Source of the DNA: Knufia peltigerae
Lineage: Eukaryota; Ascomycota; Eurotiomycetes; Chaetothyriales; Trichomeriaceae
Direction of reading: 5' to 3'
DNA length: 64,000 nt
Assembly: GCA_030247855.1 (NCBI GenBank)
Contig: JAPDRN010000111.1
Location: forward strand, 50,776 to 114,775
Within the stretch, counting starts at the first letter, position 1. The number at the start of each line of letters is the position of its first letter. Below the pieces are notes generated by a model. The model ran no database searches, was not told the origin of the DNA, and saw only the letters and a program-made list of their open reading frames with translations. The position numbers and the translations under genes are program-made. Below are positions 43,965 through 55,243 of the stretch, one piece after another.

Positions 43965-45847
43965 ATGAAAAGGCCTGAATCCTCGGAGGCATCTCTGTCT
44001 ACACTGAGGACATCTGGCCAATCTACAAGTCTCAGGTTCCCCAGTCAGGAAGAAGAAATCCGTCGCAAAAAGATGACGACCACTACCACCAGCACCACCA
44101 CAACCAACACCTTGACGATCAAGGTCCAGCCTCCCGTTGAGGTCTCGAAATACCCCAAACTCGACGCCAAACAGGCCGGCCATCTGCGCCATTTCCACAA
44201 TCTGGTCTCTCAGATTGACGGCGAGTGGAACCATTTCGGCTCCCTCGAAGCTCAGCAGGAATGGGACGATGCGTATCGATACCAGTTGGCCACGATGGCG
44301 TACGCCACAGGTCTCGCGCACTACCATCGCCTCCCGGCGATGAGGACCGCCTTCAAGACCCTCCTGCGCCGCATCATCCACAAGATGCTCCGCCGTGAAG
44401 TCTGGGGATACTGGTTCAGCACGAGCCTGGGCGGGAAACTTCTCGACCCCGACCTGAAAGAGCTTCGGAAGCCTTGGGCTGACCCCGTCATCAAAGAGAA
44501 TATCATGTACTCGGGACACCTTCTCTTGATGACCAGTCTGTACGCCATGCTCTTCGACGATGACGAGTTCGAGAAAGAGGGCAGCCTGACCTTCAATTGG
44601 AATCCGCTATTCTTCGGCATGGGACCAGAAAAATTCTCGTACGACAATCGAAGCTTGCAAAAGGTCATCTTCCAGCAGATGGAGGAGAACGATTGGGTCG
44701 GGGTGTGCTGTGAACCGAACGCGGTGTTTGTGGTTTGTAACCAGTTCCCGGTAAGTTTTTTTTACCTAGTTCCGGTCTGCCTCTTATTAAGGTGATCGGT
44801 CGCTGACTGAGAGGGAGCTAGATCATCGCCATGAGGTATAATGATAGCCGGGATGGAACGAACAATGTCCAGGGTGTTCTTGAAAAGTACGAAGCATCTC
44901 TTATCAAAAAGGGCATGCTGAACGATTCCGGACTGTATCCGAGCTTCTTTGCGTTGAAACAACGATCAACTCGGCCAGCCAGACAAGGCGCTCATACTGC
45001 TTGGTGATTCCTGACATTGTTCCCTTTGTATTCTTTTTCCCACTAACATATCAAAAGGGCAAACGCATACATGAACACCTGGAACTCGGAAAAGGTTCAT
45101 TCCTTGTATGAGAGTCAAGTTCTAGGGTTCTTGACCACTGTCGGCGGAAAGACTCGACTCTTACCTACTCGCGTCTCCAGCGCGTTTCGGCATCTCGTCC
45201 TAGAAAAGGGCGAAGACCCCGACAGCGAAGAGACACTGCGGAAAGCTCGTGAGATGTCACCTCAATTTGTCAGTCCTGCTTTCCCCTTCGAGGCGGTCAA
45301 CTGGAACGGGTTCGCGCAGATGCTCTCGGAGCTGGGGAAAGACAAGGAACTTGATGACTTGCTCGAGTATGCGGACTCTCGTCTAAACCCGACATGGGAG
45401 AATGGTGGCCTATATTATCCGCGCAACGATGCGGTCATGGACGAGGATGGAAACTTGGTTCACATGGAGCCACACTCGGGCAACTCTGGGATTGGGTATT
45501 CTCGACTGAATGTCAAGGACGGGCAGAAGATGATGTGGGAACAGCCTTGGACGCGCGAAATACTGGCGAAGAGACCCTTTGTAGACGACGTTGGCTTCGC
45601 CGACGGGGTAGATTTCCTTCGAGGTGCTTGGGATGCCGAGGCCCATGCAATGGTCGTCACTTTGAAGAGTTGGACCGGACAAGACACTCAAGTTTCGTTC
45701 TCCGTCAAGAATCTCGAGAGAGGGGATTGGGCTGTTTATGTCAATGGTGAATTGCAGCAGACGACGACGGTCAAAGGTTCGGAGAGTGTGGGTGTGACGG
45801 TCACCGCAGGGAACGATGAGGTCGATGTCGTTGTTTCGCAGATTTGA
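43965..45847 (+). CDS. linalool dehydratase/isomerase (Ldi) domain protein
   Basis: Exons 43965-44750, 44822-45003 and 45058-45847 give 585 aa (549 aa from the alternative ATG at 44073, which has a better aaaagATGa context). Introns are 71 and 54 bp, phases 0 and 2, and the second rejoins AHTAW to ANAYMNTW. The core contains YSGHLLLMTSLYAMLFDDDEF, NWNPLFFGMGPEKFSYDNRS and EENDWVGVCCEPNAVFVVCN, the blocks of the Ldi domain (alpha/alpha-barrel; bacterial enzyme interconverts linalool, geraniol and myrcene). The C-terminal part (WTGQDTQVSFSVKNLERGDWAVYVNG) is beta-rich. The N-terminus has a poly-Thr stretch but no signal peptide. Fungal members are uncharacterised, so the reaction is inferred only as lyase/isomerase or a related glycan- or terpenoid-modifying activity. 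Confidence 0.82.
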
Positions 45848-48800
45848 GCCATTTGAAAAGTGAGAACGGGGGGTTTTCTGCAGTGAATATATACATTGAA
45901 GCTTCTGGTCCAGAGAAGACCCGGGGGCTAAGATTGTGTCGCACTTTGATGGAGTTGCTTCGTTCTGAGCATCTCCAGCTCCAGTCAACGCATCTGGGAG
46001 ATCCTGAGGTTAGCAAAAGCTCTCACCGGGCGAAGAACAAAAATGTAGACTCCTGAAGCATGTCGAGCAGACAGCCTCGGCCAGGAAAGATAGAGAACGA
46101 TTCTTGACGGCGCCACGAACTAAGAACTGTGCTGTACCGAGTATGTAGGCTAGCATTGATTCATTGGCAGCAATAATGCACCCTGCAGGACTAAAGACCA
46201 GGAACCATATGCAAGGGCCCCAGGCCAGCACAAAACATTCCGTGGTAGATCGAGAAGGGGGTCAATGATACCCGAGTAGAAGATCGAGGATTTTACCTCT
46301 CTGATCCTACATTACGACAAGATGGCTCAAAGATGGGACAATCTACCCGAGATATAGTATCTTATCTACCGATGGGTACTCGTATGAGTACAAACTCAGT
46401 ATCAATAATTCAATATCTGAGAAAAGTAAAGCGGTGCGGCTCCATAGGTATCTCTGTACTGGGGTGTTGAAGAAGAGCTGGGGAGCATGGAGCAGCTTCA
46501 GGTCTCTGCGCGGGAGCTTCGGGACTCACTCAGTACCTTTTCCACGTCTTCTTTCAGTGGAGCAACCGAGGCAAGGTACCTGTCTCTCTACGTAATGGTC
46601 GCCGAGAAGGGAGAGGGGGGGGGGCCTGTTAGAGGACAGTAGCTACCTATCTTACACGCCCGTCGACAGCGAAGGGGGGGGCCTTGGATAGTCTGGTCTG
46701 GTACACTAAAAGGAAAGACCAGCGCCTACTGGATTATCCACCCACTGTCTTACTGTTGTCTTTTCATTATCGTCCAAAGGCCTAAAGATAGGCATCGATA
46801 CTCCGTAGGTACTCCGTACAGTAGCGATCACCGGCCTGGGGTGCAGTGCCTCTTTTTTCTCCCATGTCACTACTGTTGAGTTCCATCGACAGCTATTACT
46901 CGTACTCGCCAGGTCATTCCATTCTTACATACAAATCACCGCGGTCACTTTTCTCATCTACTCAATATGTAACACCGCATGCAGATCTAAAAAGATCAAA
47001 AAACAACACCAGTGGGCAGCTCAATGATTCGACGGGCTTCGTAACTTCCAGTCTCTCTCACTCGCTGGCGGAGGCGCAGGTGATGATGGCATGCAAGTCT
47101 AGACGAGAGAGAGAGTAATGCACCTACTACTCGTAAGTGTCCAACCGATGGGCTTCGATAGGTTCATCCACCAACGCCACGTTTGACGCTGATCCTTGTC
47201 TAGCCAACCCATCATGTTCCATCGACCAGGATTTTTAGTTGCGAAGAACCAGGATGTTCTATCAACTCCGTACTGTTTGTCTTTGGACATGTTCTCCCCC
47301 ACCCCCCTCCCCAAAAGACCAACCAAATCGGTTGCATCCGGACTGCGTCACTTCTGTACAAGACCTTTGGCCCTTTTTTTTTCCCCCTTCGATATTACGA
47401 CTACAACTGGGCGTTTGCCAGGGGACTCGTAATGCCCAAGACATGTTCCTCTCTAGTTATTCAACTCGTAAGAAGTGACCGTACGAGAAGCCTATTCCGC
47501 AGTATTCTACAAAGAAACTGTTCCTCTGTCCACCTTGAAAACTCCACATGGGTCTCATTTTCCATGCCGTTCCGAGGCTTCCATACAGTAACCATTTAGC
47601 ACTCGGTGCCTAAAGCTCACCACCGTTTAGCGTTCCCATTCCAAAGCTATCTTGACGCCACCTTGAATACTCGCTCATGACTCTCGATGCCTATTGTACC
47701 ATGGACGCACGCGGGAGATCTGCATTTCGACCTGTGAACTGCTGCTCTCGGGGCCACATGCTTCAGAAGAGACCCAGAGAACCTCCGTGCCAGGTTCGAA
47801 CTACTCGTAGTAACATACAATACTAATCCAGCCCGGCCCTGGCCGAATTGACTAGCTTGGACTTTGCTAACCTTGCCACCTGTACCTCACATTTTTGGTG
47901 TGGACCACTATTTCTGTAGTACCTACAGTACAATACAACGCTTCCTAAACTGTACCTAAAACTATCGTATCGTAATCCATTGGCATCATCGAACCCACTT
48001 CTTCTTCATCATCTGGGCCCAGTCTCAAACCTCATTCTTGTACTTTGTACATATATATTCGGTCTCGGACCTCCCTTCTGAGAAGATTTAAAGACGGTCC
48101 TCGACAGCTTTCGACCCCTTCACTCTCCTACCTTTATCCTTCTTGTGAATAATTTCACCAAAATCAATCACGCTCGTTAAATTTGGTGTTTGTGTGTGTG
48201 TGTCTCAAGCGAACAAATTCACTGGCTGACGAGGATCACCCTTCAATCTCTCTCTCTTCTCCCTCTCAGTTCAACCCACCTGTCACCCACACTTTGGGAG
48301 GAGGCGAATACAGCATACTTTTTTTTCAATTTTAACCGGGAAGCAAACAAAGAAAAACGTAAACTTGGGTGAATTCCAGGGCCCAGGGTTCCGAGCAAGC
48401 GTCACACGCACACAAACACAACAACTTTTCACGGGCAGATTTGTTTTCAATTACTCTTCGCGTTCTGCGTATTCACTCTGCCGATCTACTGCCCGCCTAT
48501 ATAAATCCCGTCTACCGACTACCTACCTACAACTTTCTCGAGAATCAAACAACACATCCAACTCAACCTGGCCCACACCAGAATCGCCTTTTCGAATTAG
48601 GGACCAGTCCTGCAGGCATCTCTCAGGGTCTCCAAACAAAGATCTTTCCGACCAAATCACACTTTGACCAAAATCGTCACACCGAAAACCCCATTCAAAC
48701 TACTAGGTCGTTGTCGCCACCGATCTGTAAGTCGTGCAGTTCCTTGTGTCCCATTTCCACCGTTTAATGGAGATTGTCTGTGTTGCATGGTACTGTACCT

Positions 48801-48864
48801 TGTGTGTGTTTGTGGACGCTGACTTTTGTGCGTGTCAAGTCTCAAGTCCTTCCCCTCGAGAGCC
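45848..48864. other. 3-kb gene-poor intergenic region
   Basis: No supported gene. It holds G-rich runs (46614-46624, 46674-46681), two TACTCCGTA 9-mers (46799-46807 and 46810-46818) and a (TG)n run at 48190-48203. A CT-rich stretch with tatatatt (48052-48059) lies upstream of the secreted-protein gene and is a likely promoter and long 5' leader. A gtaagt at 48727 may mark a leader intron. Confidence 0.45.
48190..48203. repeat. (TG)n dinucleotide repeat
   Basis: Seven TG units in the leader/promoter zone of the following gene. Confidence 0.75.
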
Positions 48865-49308
48865 ATGTATCCCATCTTCTTCTTGGCCTCGTGCTTGGTG
48901 TTGTCGTTGCTCGGTCATCTCGCGTCGGCGTCACCGGTCGTCCGGAAATCCCTCAACCCCAAGTACGTCCAGAAGAGATCCCCCGTCACGGCCAGCGCCT
49001 TCGCGGCGACCGACGCCGAATGGCCGACCAACGTCCTCTTCACCGGGGCCTCCCAGACGTACGGCCTGTGGGTCCCCATGGACGGCGCCTGGTACGACCT
49101 CGGAGGCATCACGTGCCTGGGCCTCCCCGCCTACGCCGAGGGTCCTTGCAACGGGGTCACCATCAACGCCGTCGGGGTCGTCGCGGGAGACGGACCTTGC
49201 AGCTTCTTGGGCAACGACGGTTACAGCGCCACCCTGCCCGGAAACGCCGGGGACGGTTGGTTCGCGGTGGCACCGCCTCAGAACATCATGTCCGCCAAAT
49301 GTGGTTGA
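48865..49308 (+). CDS. small secreted cysteine-containing protein
   Basis: A 147-aa intronless frame from the ATG at 48865. Residues 1-23 form a signal peptide (MYPIFFLASCLVLSLLGHLASAS). A Lys-Arg pair at 37-38 (YVQKRS) could be a Kex2 cleavage site, leaving a mature domain of about 109 aa. The mature part has four Cys (in ITCLG, GPCNG, GPCSFLG, AKCG), enough for two disulfides, and is Gly-rich (VGVVAGDG, GNAGDGWF). I do not recognise the family. Length, secretion signal and Cys content resemble fungal small secreted proteins, but an effector role is only a guess. GC-rich coding DNA (third positions mostly G/C) contrasts with the AT-richer flanks. An earlier in-frame ATG at 48826 would put 13 polar residues before the signal peptide, so 48865 is preferred. 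Confidence 0.72.
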   Translation: MYPIFFLASCLVLSLLGHLASASPVVRKSLNPKYVQKRSPVTASAFAATDAEWPTNVLFTGASQTYGLWVPMDGAWYDLGGITCLGLPAYAEGPCNGVTINAVGVVAGDGPCSFLGNDGYSATLPGNAGDGWFAVAPPQNIMSAKCG

Positions 49309-50461
49309 TCCCCGACGGCATCTTCTTTTTCTTTCCTGATCCACAATCAACGCAATCGATCAGTCCCGGGGGGGGGGGACACGGGGGAGCCTTTTTGTTT
49401 TTGCGGCTGATGAGACTACCGGGATTTTTGTGACCCCGTTCACCACGACGTACCCCCGGCCCGACCGAGTGAAATCATGAAGGGCGAGCGAAATGCGGGA
49501 CACCCCCGGGATCGACCAACATGAGTGTCATCAAAACGCCAGGTCCATACTCGTGACGAAACACATGCGACGTTCGACACGTTTGGGACATGTCCGATGG
49601 ATGTACTCGTCGTAACGCGCCGCATGACTTTTCGAGGTTCATGAAATCACACACACACTCCCCCCCCTTACAAATCAATTTGTGACTTGTCCATCACACA
49701 NNNNNNNNNNCCCCCCTCCCCAACCCACCCCCACCCACACACCCACCCAAAACCACACACACACACACCCACATTCTGTCTCGCGGATCCGTTTTCTTCC
49801 TCGTTCACGAGGGTCCAAAAATCCTTTGCAAAGGAAAATTTACGGGGAAAAGAACACACAAAACATACGAAACACAGACCAGAAAAATTACCACCATCGG
49901 GACATATTCGTCGAAAGGTTTTTGACTAGGTACTTCTCTCTCCACCAAAGGGGAAACCTCGAGGAATGGTTGGAACCCTAGAGTTTAATCTGGAATCTCG
50001 AGACATTTGCAAATTGTGTTTTTCCATAACCCACATATCCCAAACATGACCCAACCGATCCACACATCACGACGAAATGTAGAAATACTGTGATGGTGGG
50101 TGAGTCTTGATGGAAACAAGTTTTAGAAAACCAATGTCCCCGGGGGAGAGAAAGGGAGGTGGGATTCTTCGTACAAGGAGATCCCAGGTCACAACGACCA
50201 CCTGCCTACCTTTACCTTTACCTTACCTTGGCCAAGGTCATATCACCAGAATGTAACATCAGTAGAAATGCAATCAATCCAATTCAGTCTCCCTGTTGAT
50301 TGATACCCTTTGGGTCCTTTTTTCTTTAGAACCCCTGACAGGGTAGATAAGCCCCAATACTTTTCGACGTAGAACAAAAGACAAGACAGGCACCGAGGCA
50401 GGTAGGCAACAAGCAGGAGATAAGCAGACAGAGCGATCTACAATCATCTATATATAAGAAG
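49309..50461. other. intergenic with assembly gap
   Basis: 3' spacer between the secreted protein and Vps8 (convergent). It holds C-rich and (CA)n low-complexity DNA on both sides of ten Ns and no coding signal. Confidence 0.45.
49701..49710. other. assembly gap (10 N)
   Basis: Ten unknown bases flanked by (CA)- and C-rich low-complexity sequence. The true gap length is unknown. Confidence 0.98.
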
Positions 50462-53400
50462 CTATACACAAGCGGGACATACCAAGTCAGGCAACCCATC
50501 TCCCAAACCATCAGGCCCCTGAGCAGGGTCCTGCTCCCGTCCTTGATCCTGGTCTAGACAACTTCGATGATATAAATGTCGGCACGAAAATACCACAATC
50601 GGCCCCATACCAGTCCCAGGGCCAACACCACCAACCCCATCGCCACCAGAAGCAGCGACATCACTATCACCACGTTCACGTCGGGTGGCTTTGCCTTTAC
50701 CTCTCGCCACGTCCCCACCTCCACCTCCGTCCAGATCCTCAACACTTGACCTCCTCAAGCGTCTGGCCCTTCTTGCTTCTTCTCTTCCCGTCCATTGTTC
50801 CCACACATTGGAATTGACCCCGACACCAGGGCCCCAGACGCGTCGCCGGCAGACCTCGCAAACCTGTCCGCGTGGCCTCCATCCGCGGTGTCGTAACTTG
50901 CCAACATGCTCAAGCTGTACAAAGACGTCTTTGTCGAGCATGGAGTTTGACAAGGCCAGCAAAGATTCTTCATAAGCGTACGCCGAGAAAATACTGGCTA
51001 TCACAGAGCGGAGTTCAGAAAGAGATGGCGATGTTTGTGCGGCTTGTGTGAGGAATGCTCGTAGTATTCGAAGAAAAGTCATGTCTCGACTTGAATCATG
51101 AGAATCTCTAGAAGACTTGCTGAGGTCGCGCGTCGATGTTGTGCTTGTCAAGAGAGCCGTGAAGACAGATTGGATCGTACCACGCAATGAAGTTGCAATT
51201 TCAACCCGGTCATCATCATCACCATCACGCTCATCAATCTGAGGGCCATCCTTGGACGTTTGCGAGACCGATGTGATGGAATTATCCCTTGCAATCGAAA
51301 CCACTGCAAGCATCAGATCGAGCCACAATGTCTCTTCAAAGGTCAGTGGCGTTGTTGCATTTGCAGACCGGCCAGGAGACTTGGATACGCTCGGACGTGG
51401 CGTGTTCTTCCTTTGTCCACGGCATAACCATACACCCACAAGAGTATATTTCCTGATGTTTGCGAGTATACCCGTGACTGGACGATGTATGCTAGCACCG
51501 TCGTCGCTATCTCCATCGCCATTTTCCCGGCTCGAGAATAAGCGAGAGGTGGTAGCCTTGAGTGTCTCGTCCAGAAATGATAGATGCGTGACCAAGCGAT
51601 CCATTGCTTCCCTAAAGCGACCTTGGCGAACTTGTAAGACAACAACAGCATCAATAATTCCACTTTCTTCAATTGTAGGTAAGACTTCATCAAGCCGCAG
51701 ATCACCTTCTTGCACGTGCTCGATGTATTCACGCACATGAGAAGCATCGAATTGACAGAGTAATTTGACGTACAATTCCATGATACGGCCATCCTGAATC
51801 CGCTTTGTCCTTGTCGACGTCTGCTTGTGGCCTTCTTCATCTGGCTCGAGTAGGATTTTGAGGTACTCGTACTGCCCATACTGGTCGCCCGCAAGGACCT
51901 GTAGGAATAGGTTGTGTAGGTCAGAAGCGACTTTATCAATCGTTGTCGCCGTCTGTTGAATGTCGATTCCCACCAGATCAGCTGCGTGCTGTTCAATTAC
52001 AGACCGCACTTCCTTGCGCTGCTTTTCACCAAGATTGGAGCCAGCCCGTAGACTGTCGCTAAGAGCAGAATAGACCTCGTCCTGATCATGCTCGTCCAGG
52101 AAATAAGTACGAATCATCTCTGCATATTGGCCTTCTTGCCTGAACACGGCTTTCAAGACCCGGTAGAATTTCGCTTCTCGTAACAGGGGCACAAGATCGA
52201 GCGCGTTTGGAGGCTGGAATACGGACAGAAGATATTCCACACTCAATTGCGCATCTTCGCGCATATCTTCCTCGGGGTATTGGCATAATCGATTAAACAC
52301 ATCTTGGAGAACAGTGCCTGAGAGAACCATGTATTGAGGATATTTGGCCAGGTTTCGCGCAATGAACATATCCAGGTATATCGTGTCTTCAGCCTCGAAG
52401 CCAGAGGACATTACTTCTAGCATAATCCGAACCACGTACTGGCGCGTGTATGTGCGTGAGATTGAGGGCTGCCGTTGGCTCGAGGGAACTTGGCCATCGT
52501 CGTCACTAGAATTTAGAAAACTGTCTTCAAAAGCCTCATTGAGCGCGGCAATGAAGCTCGCTGCATCAAATCGCAGAATGCGCGAAAGGTTCTCGAATGA
52601 GCTCGTCGTTCGCTTTGGGGTCAGTCCGCGTTGCTTGTTATTTCCGGAAAAGAAGTAATCGTAAATTTGACCTTTTGCGAGCATGGTCTCCTCATTGTCC
52701 ATAGCAGCACCAGTAGGGTAGATTCGGCTTGTCAAGATGAATGAAATGTAGGGGAAAATCTTTTGTGCTGTAGTATACCGTTCAGCCGCGTCTCCGTTCG
52801 GTTGATTGATCTCATCTGCAGTATCGGCATAGTCCAGGAGCAACGTCAACATGGTCTCATAATCGTGCAATGCCATGGTCCAAACGTAGATGTACGCATC
52901 ATAGAGGTTGTACCTTTTACAAAGGCTGGTGACTTGGTCAATGTCCATCGTGGAAGTATCTAGCATGCAAACGATTTCTTCTAGAGTCGATGGCGTATGT
53001 GTGATGGCGAAGTGGTCGATCAAAGTTTTCAAAGCTGGCGGAGGTATGGACACAACCCTCTCATCCAGGATATATGGCTCCAATATGTCCACAAACAATG
53101 GACCATGATCGTTGTCATCGTACCATGGAAACACCTCCTCGAAGAGAAAGTCTTGATCCCCCATGGTCAAGCAAGCTTGGATACATGCATCAGCCAATTC
53201 AATCATTTGTGGCTTTTCGATAGGCTCATTGCCGGCTTGTTGATTCTTTCCAAAGGCATACTTCAAAGACGCTGTCATCATCTCGATAAGTTTCTCCTGA
53301 ACCATACTTGCTCGAAGTCTATCCTCTTCTGGTAGACCTATTGTTGCTTTCTCACCCTCACCTAGATAGTACTTGGTCGCAAGTCGGATGGCTCCGATAA

Positions 53401-55243
53401 AGTCACCGACATTCATCAAAGCCAATAGTCGGTCCGCCCAATTTGTCAAAACGCCTGTCCAAATATCGTTGAAGCCCAGAAGAAAGAGCCTCCCCTTGTA
53501 AGCTCGGAAGCTCATATGGAATGCATCTGCTACTACTCCATGCATTGAAGTATCCTCCTCGTCCAGGGATTCGATGATGGCTTGTAGCTGTTGAGAATAT
53601 AGATCGGCATGATAAACATGCTTCTTGAGAAGGTCGAAAGACTCCGTAACATGCATTGTGAGATCTTCAATAATGAGCAGTTGTTGAGTAATGGTCAGTA
53701 CGGCCATGACCGACCTGTTCAGCCATTGTATCGCGACCACTGCTTCCTCGGCCTGATACCGACTTCGGGCTAGGAATTGTAATTCTGGTGGCTTGTCCTT
53801 GCTATCCCCCTCCTCCGGGGGGGCTTCATGGACTTCAAGGATGGTGATTATATTTGACCAGGCATAAACGAGTTTTGTTCTAGAGGTCTGAGACTCTTCC
53901 GCTTTCAATTTGAGGGCAGGAAACCAAGCGAGAGCAGCAGTCATGGCGCTATGTGCAGCCACTTCCTTCGGCCGAGCCGCTTTATGCTGAGTTTGAGCCA
54001 CTGGTGTTGTGGACACTATAACCAACAGGTAGGGCGTCAGCATCGCTACCAAGCCAAGGTTATCAGTCCGTTGCTCGATGTTACCGAGAGGCAGAGGAGC
54101 GAAAGCAAGAACCGAGCTTTTCTTCAAGGGCTTTGTCGTCCGAGTCACAACCTCCGGATATCGTCCTAGAATTCGAGCCGTGCGCACTACGCGGCTAACA
54201 GCTCCCATGCCTCGAGTAGCGAGATGTGAAAATGCCATGCCTTTGTCATCAGCAGAAACCAGCGCCGTGTGTCGATAGCCCAGAAATCCGATGTGTAGAA
54301 CAGTACTCCCCATTATGTGCCCATCTCCACGTCTTCCTTGTGGATGTGAATTATCTACCGGCAGAATATGAAGAAACGGCCTGGACGATCTGGCCAACTC
54401 CCATGTGAAAATGTGGCCAGTAACATGTCCCACAGCAATAGTCGTATGGTCTGCAGAAATGGCAAGTGCTGTCACTGCACCACTCTCTGCTGCTTTGGTA
54501 CCGCTACCGATTATGGCCTTGTGGTTCTGCTGGTGATCGAATACCAGGACGATGCCCTTGGATGTGCCTATGACAACTTGATCTGCCACAGCCAGGCATG
54601 TCGGATTCCCAAAATTTCGTCTCCCAATCTCGGAGAATGTCTGTCCTGTTATGCGTTTGTATTTGTTCCAGCGTATGACATCCCACGGACTGCCAGATTC
54701 ATCGACCTCTGACGGCGTTTCTAGGCCAGCAAAGCTTGTAATGGATGAATGACGTGAATGTGCACCTAGGAAGCCGGGTGAGCTTGAGCGGAGGGGTGAC
54801 AGATGCGAGCCTGATAGCCGCGACTGAAATCTCGTGTCGAATGGCCGATGCGCCAGCGAAGGACTGCCTCGTCGAGCTGGACTCCGGAACGACGGGGTTT
54901 CGCTGCGAGGCGATGACAAAACCGATCCCTGAATAGAAGGTGACTCATCCGGCGTTGATACAGTGTCATCTGTGCTTCGAGCATCATCTTCGCCTCGGAA
55001 GGGCACCACCCCATCTACACCATTGGGTGGCAGAACACTCGCTGGCTCCTCGTCTTCGAGTCTGTTATTTTCTTCCTGCGGCTGATGCTGCTCTGTAGTG
55101 TTCGTACCACCCTCGACATCCCCATTTTCTATGTCTGGCACATCTGCATCTGTGGTTTCAACAGCTCCTCCATCCGAATGCACCTCTTCCTTCTCATCGT
55201 TCTGACTGGTGGGATTCTCGCCCTCATCTCTGGGCGAGCTCAT
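50462..55243 (-). CDS. vps8: Vps8, CORVET complex subunit with RING-like C-terminus
   Basis: One intronless frame of 1593 aa from the ATG at 55243. The first 180 residues are acidic then Ser-rich (disordered). A WD-type beta-propeller follows (about 185-530), with SPWDVIRWNKYKRITGQTF, TSKGIVLVFD, ALAISADHTTIAVGHVTGHIFTWEL and a conserved LHIGFLGYRHTALVSAD; then a long alpha-solenoid (CHCR-like). Near 1460 starts a RING-like zinc site (CEVCRRRVWG) whose second half (FSCRHLYHRSC, then CPAC) lies about 90 residues on, because a Gly/Arg/Ser-rich insert splits it. In yeast, Vps8 is the Rab5-binding subunit of the CORVET tether for early endosome fusion and transport to the vacuole. The zinc ligands are present, so the protein is probably functional; the insert is unusual. 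Confidence 0.93.
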   Translation of the reverse strand: MSSPRDEGENPTSQNDEKEEVHSDGGAVETTDADVPDIENGDVEGGTNTTEQHQPQEENNRLEDEEPASVLPPNGVDGVVPFRGEDDARSTDDTVSTPDESPSIQGSVLSSPRSETPSFRSPARRGSPSLAHRPFDTRFQSRLSGSHLSPLRSSSPGFLGAHSRHSSITSFAGLETPSEVDESGSPWDVIRWNKYKRITGQTFSEIGRRNFGNPTCLAVADQVVIGTSKGIVLVFDHQQNHKAIIGSGTKAAESGAVTALAISADHTTIAVGHVTGHIFTWELARSSRPFLHILPVDNSHPQGRRGDGHIMGSTVLHIGFLGYRHTALVSADDKGMAFSHLATRGMGAVSRVVRTARILGRYPEVVTRTTKPLKKSSVLAFAPLPLGNIEQRTDNLGLVAMLTPYLLVIVSTTPVAQTQHKAARPKEVAAHSAMTAALAWFPALKLKAEESQTSRTKLVYAWSNIITILEVHEAPPEEGDSKDKPPELQFLARSRYQAEEAVVAIQWLNRSVMAVLTITQQLLIIEDLTMHVTESFDLLKKHVYHADLYSQQLQAIIESLDEEDTSMHGVVADAFHMSFRAYKGRLFLLGFNDIWTGVLTNWADRLLALMNVGDFIGAIRLATKYYLGEGEKATIGLPEEDRLRASMVQEKLIEMMTASLKYAFGKNQQAGNEPIEKPQMIELADACIQACLTMGDQDFLFEEVFPWYDDNDHGPLFVDILEPYILDERVVSIPPPALKTLIDHFAITHTPSTLEEIVCMLDTSTMDIDQVTSLCKRYNLYDAYIYVWTMALHDYETMLTLLLDYADTADEINQPNGDAAERYTTAQKIFPYISFILTSRIYPTGAAMDNEETMLAKGQIYDYFFSGNNKQRGLTPKRTTSSFENLSRILRFDAASFIAALNEAFEDSFLNSSDDDGQVPSSQRQPSISRTYTRQYVVRIMLEVMSSGFEAEDTIYLDMFIARNLAKYPQYMVLSGTVLQDVFNRLCQYPEEDMREDAQLSVEYLLSVFQPPNALDLVPLLREAKFYRVLKAVFRQEGQYAEMIRTYFLDEHDQDEVYSALSDSLRAGSNLGEKQRKEVRSVIEQHAADLVGIDIQQTATTIDKVASDLHNLFLQVLAGDQYGQYEYLKILLEPDEEGHKQTSTRTKRIQDGRIMELYVKLLCQFDASHVREYIEHVQEGDLRLDEVLPTIEESGIIDAVVVLQVRQGRFREAMDRLVTHLSFLDETLKATTSRLFSSRENGDGDSDDGASIHRPVTGILANIRKYTLVGVWLCRGQRKNTPRPSVSKSPGRSANATTPLTFEETLWLDLMLAVVSIARDNSITSVSQTSKDGPQIDERDGDDDDRVEIATSLRGTIQSVFTALLTSTTSTRDLSKSSRDSHDSSRDMTFLRILRAFLTQAAQTSPSLSELRSVIASIFSAYAYEESLLALSNSMLDKDVFVQLEHVGKLRHRGWRPRGQVCEVCRRRVWGPGVGVNSNVWEQWTGREEARRARRLRRSSVEDLDGGGGGDVARGKGKATRRERGDSDVAASGGDGVGGVGPGTGMGPIVVFSCRHLYHRSCLDQDQGREQDPAQGPDGLGDGLPDLVCPACV

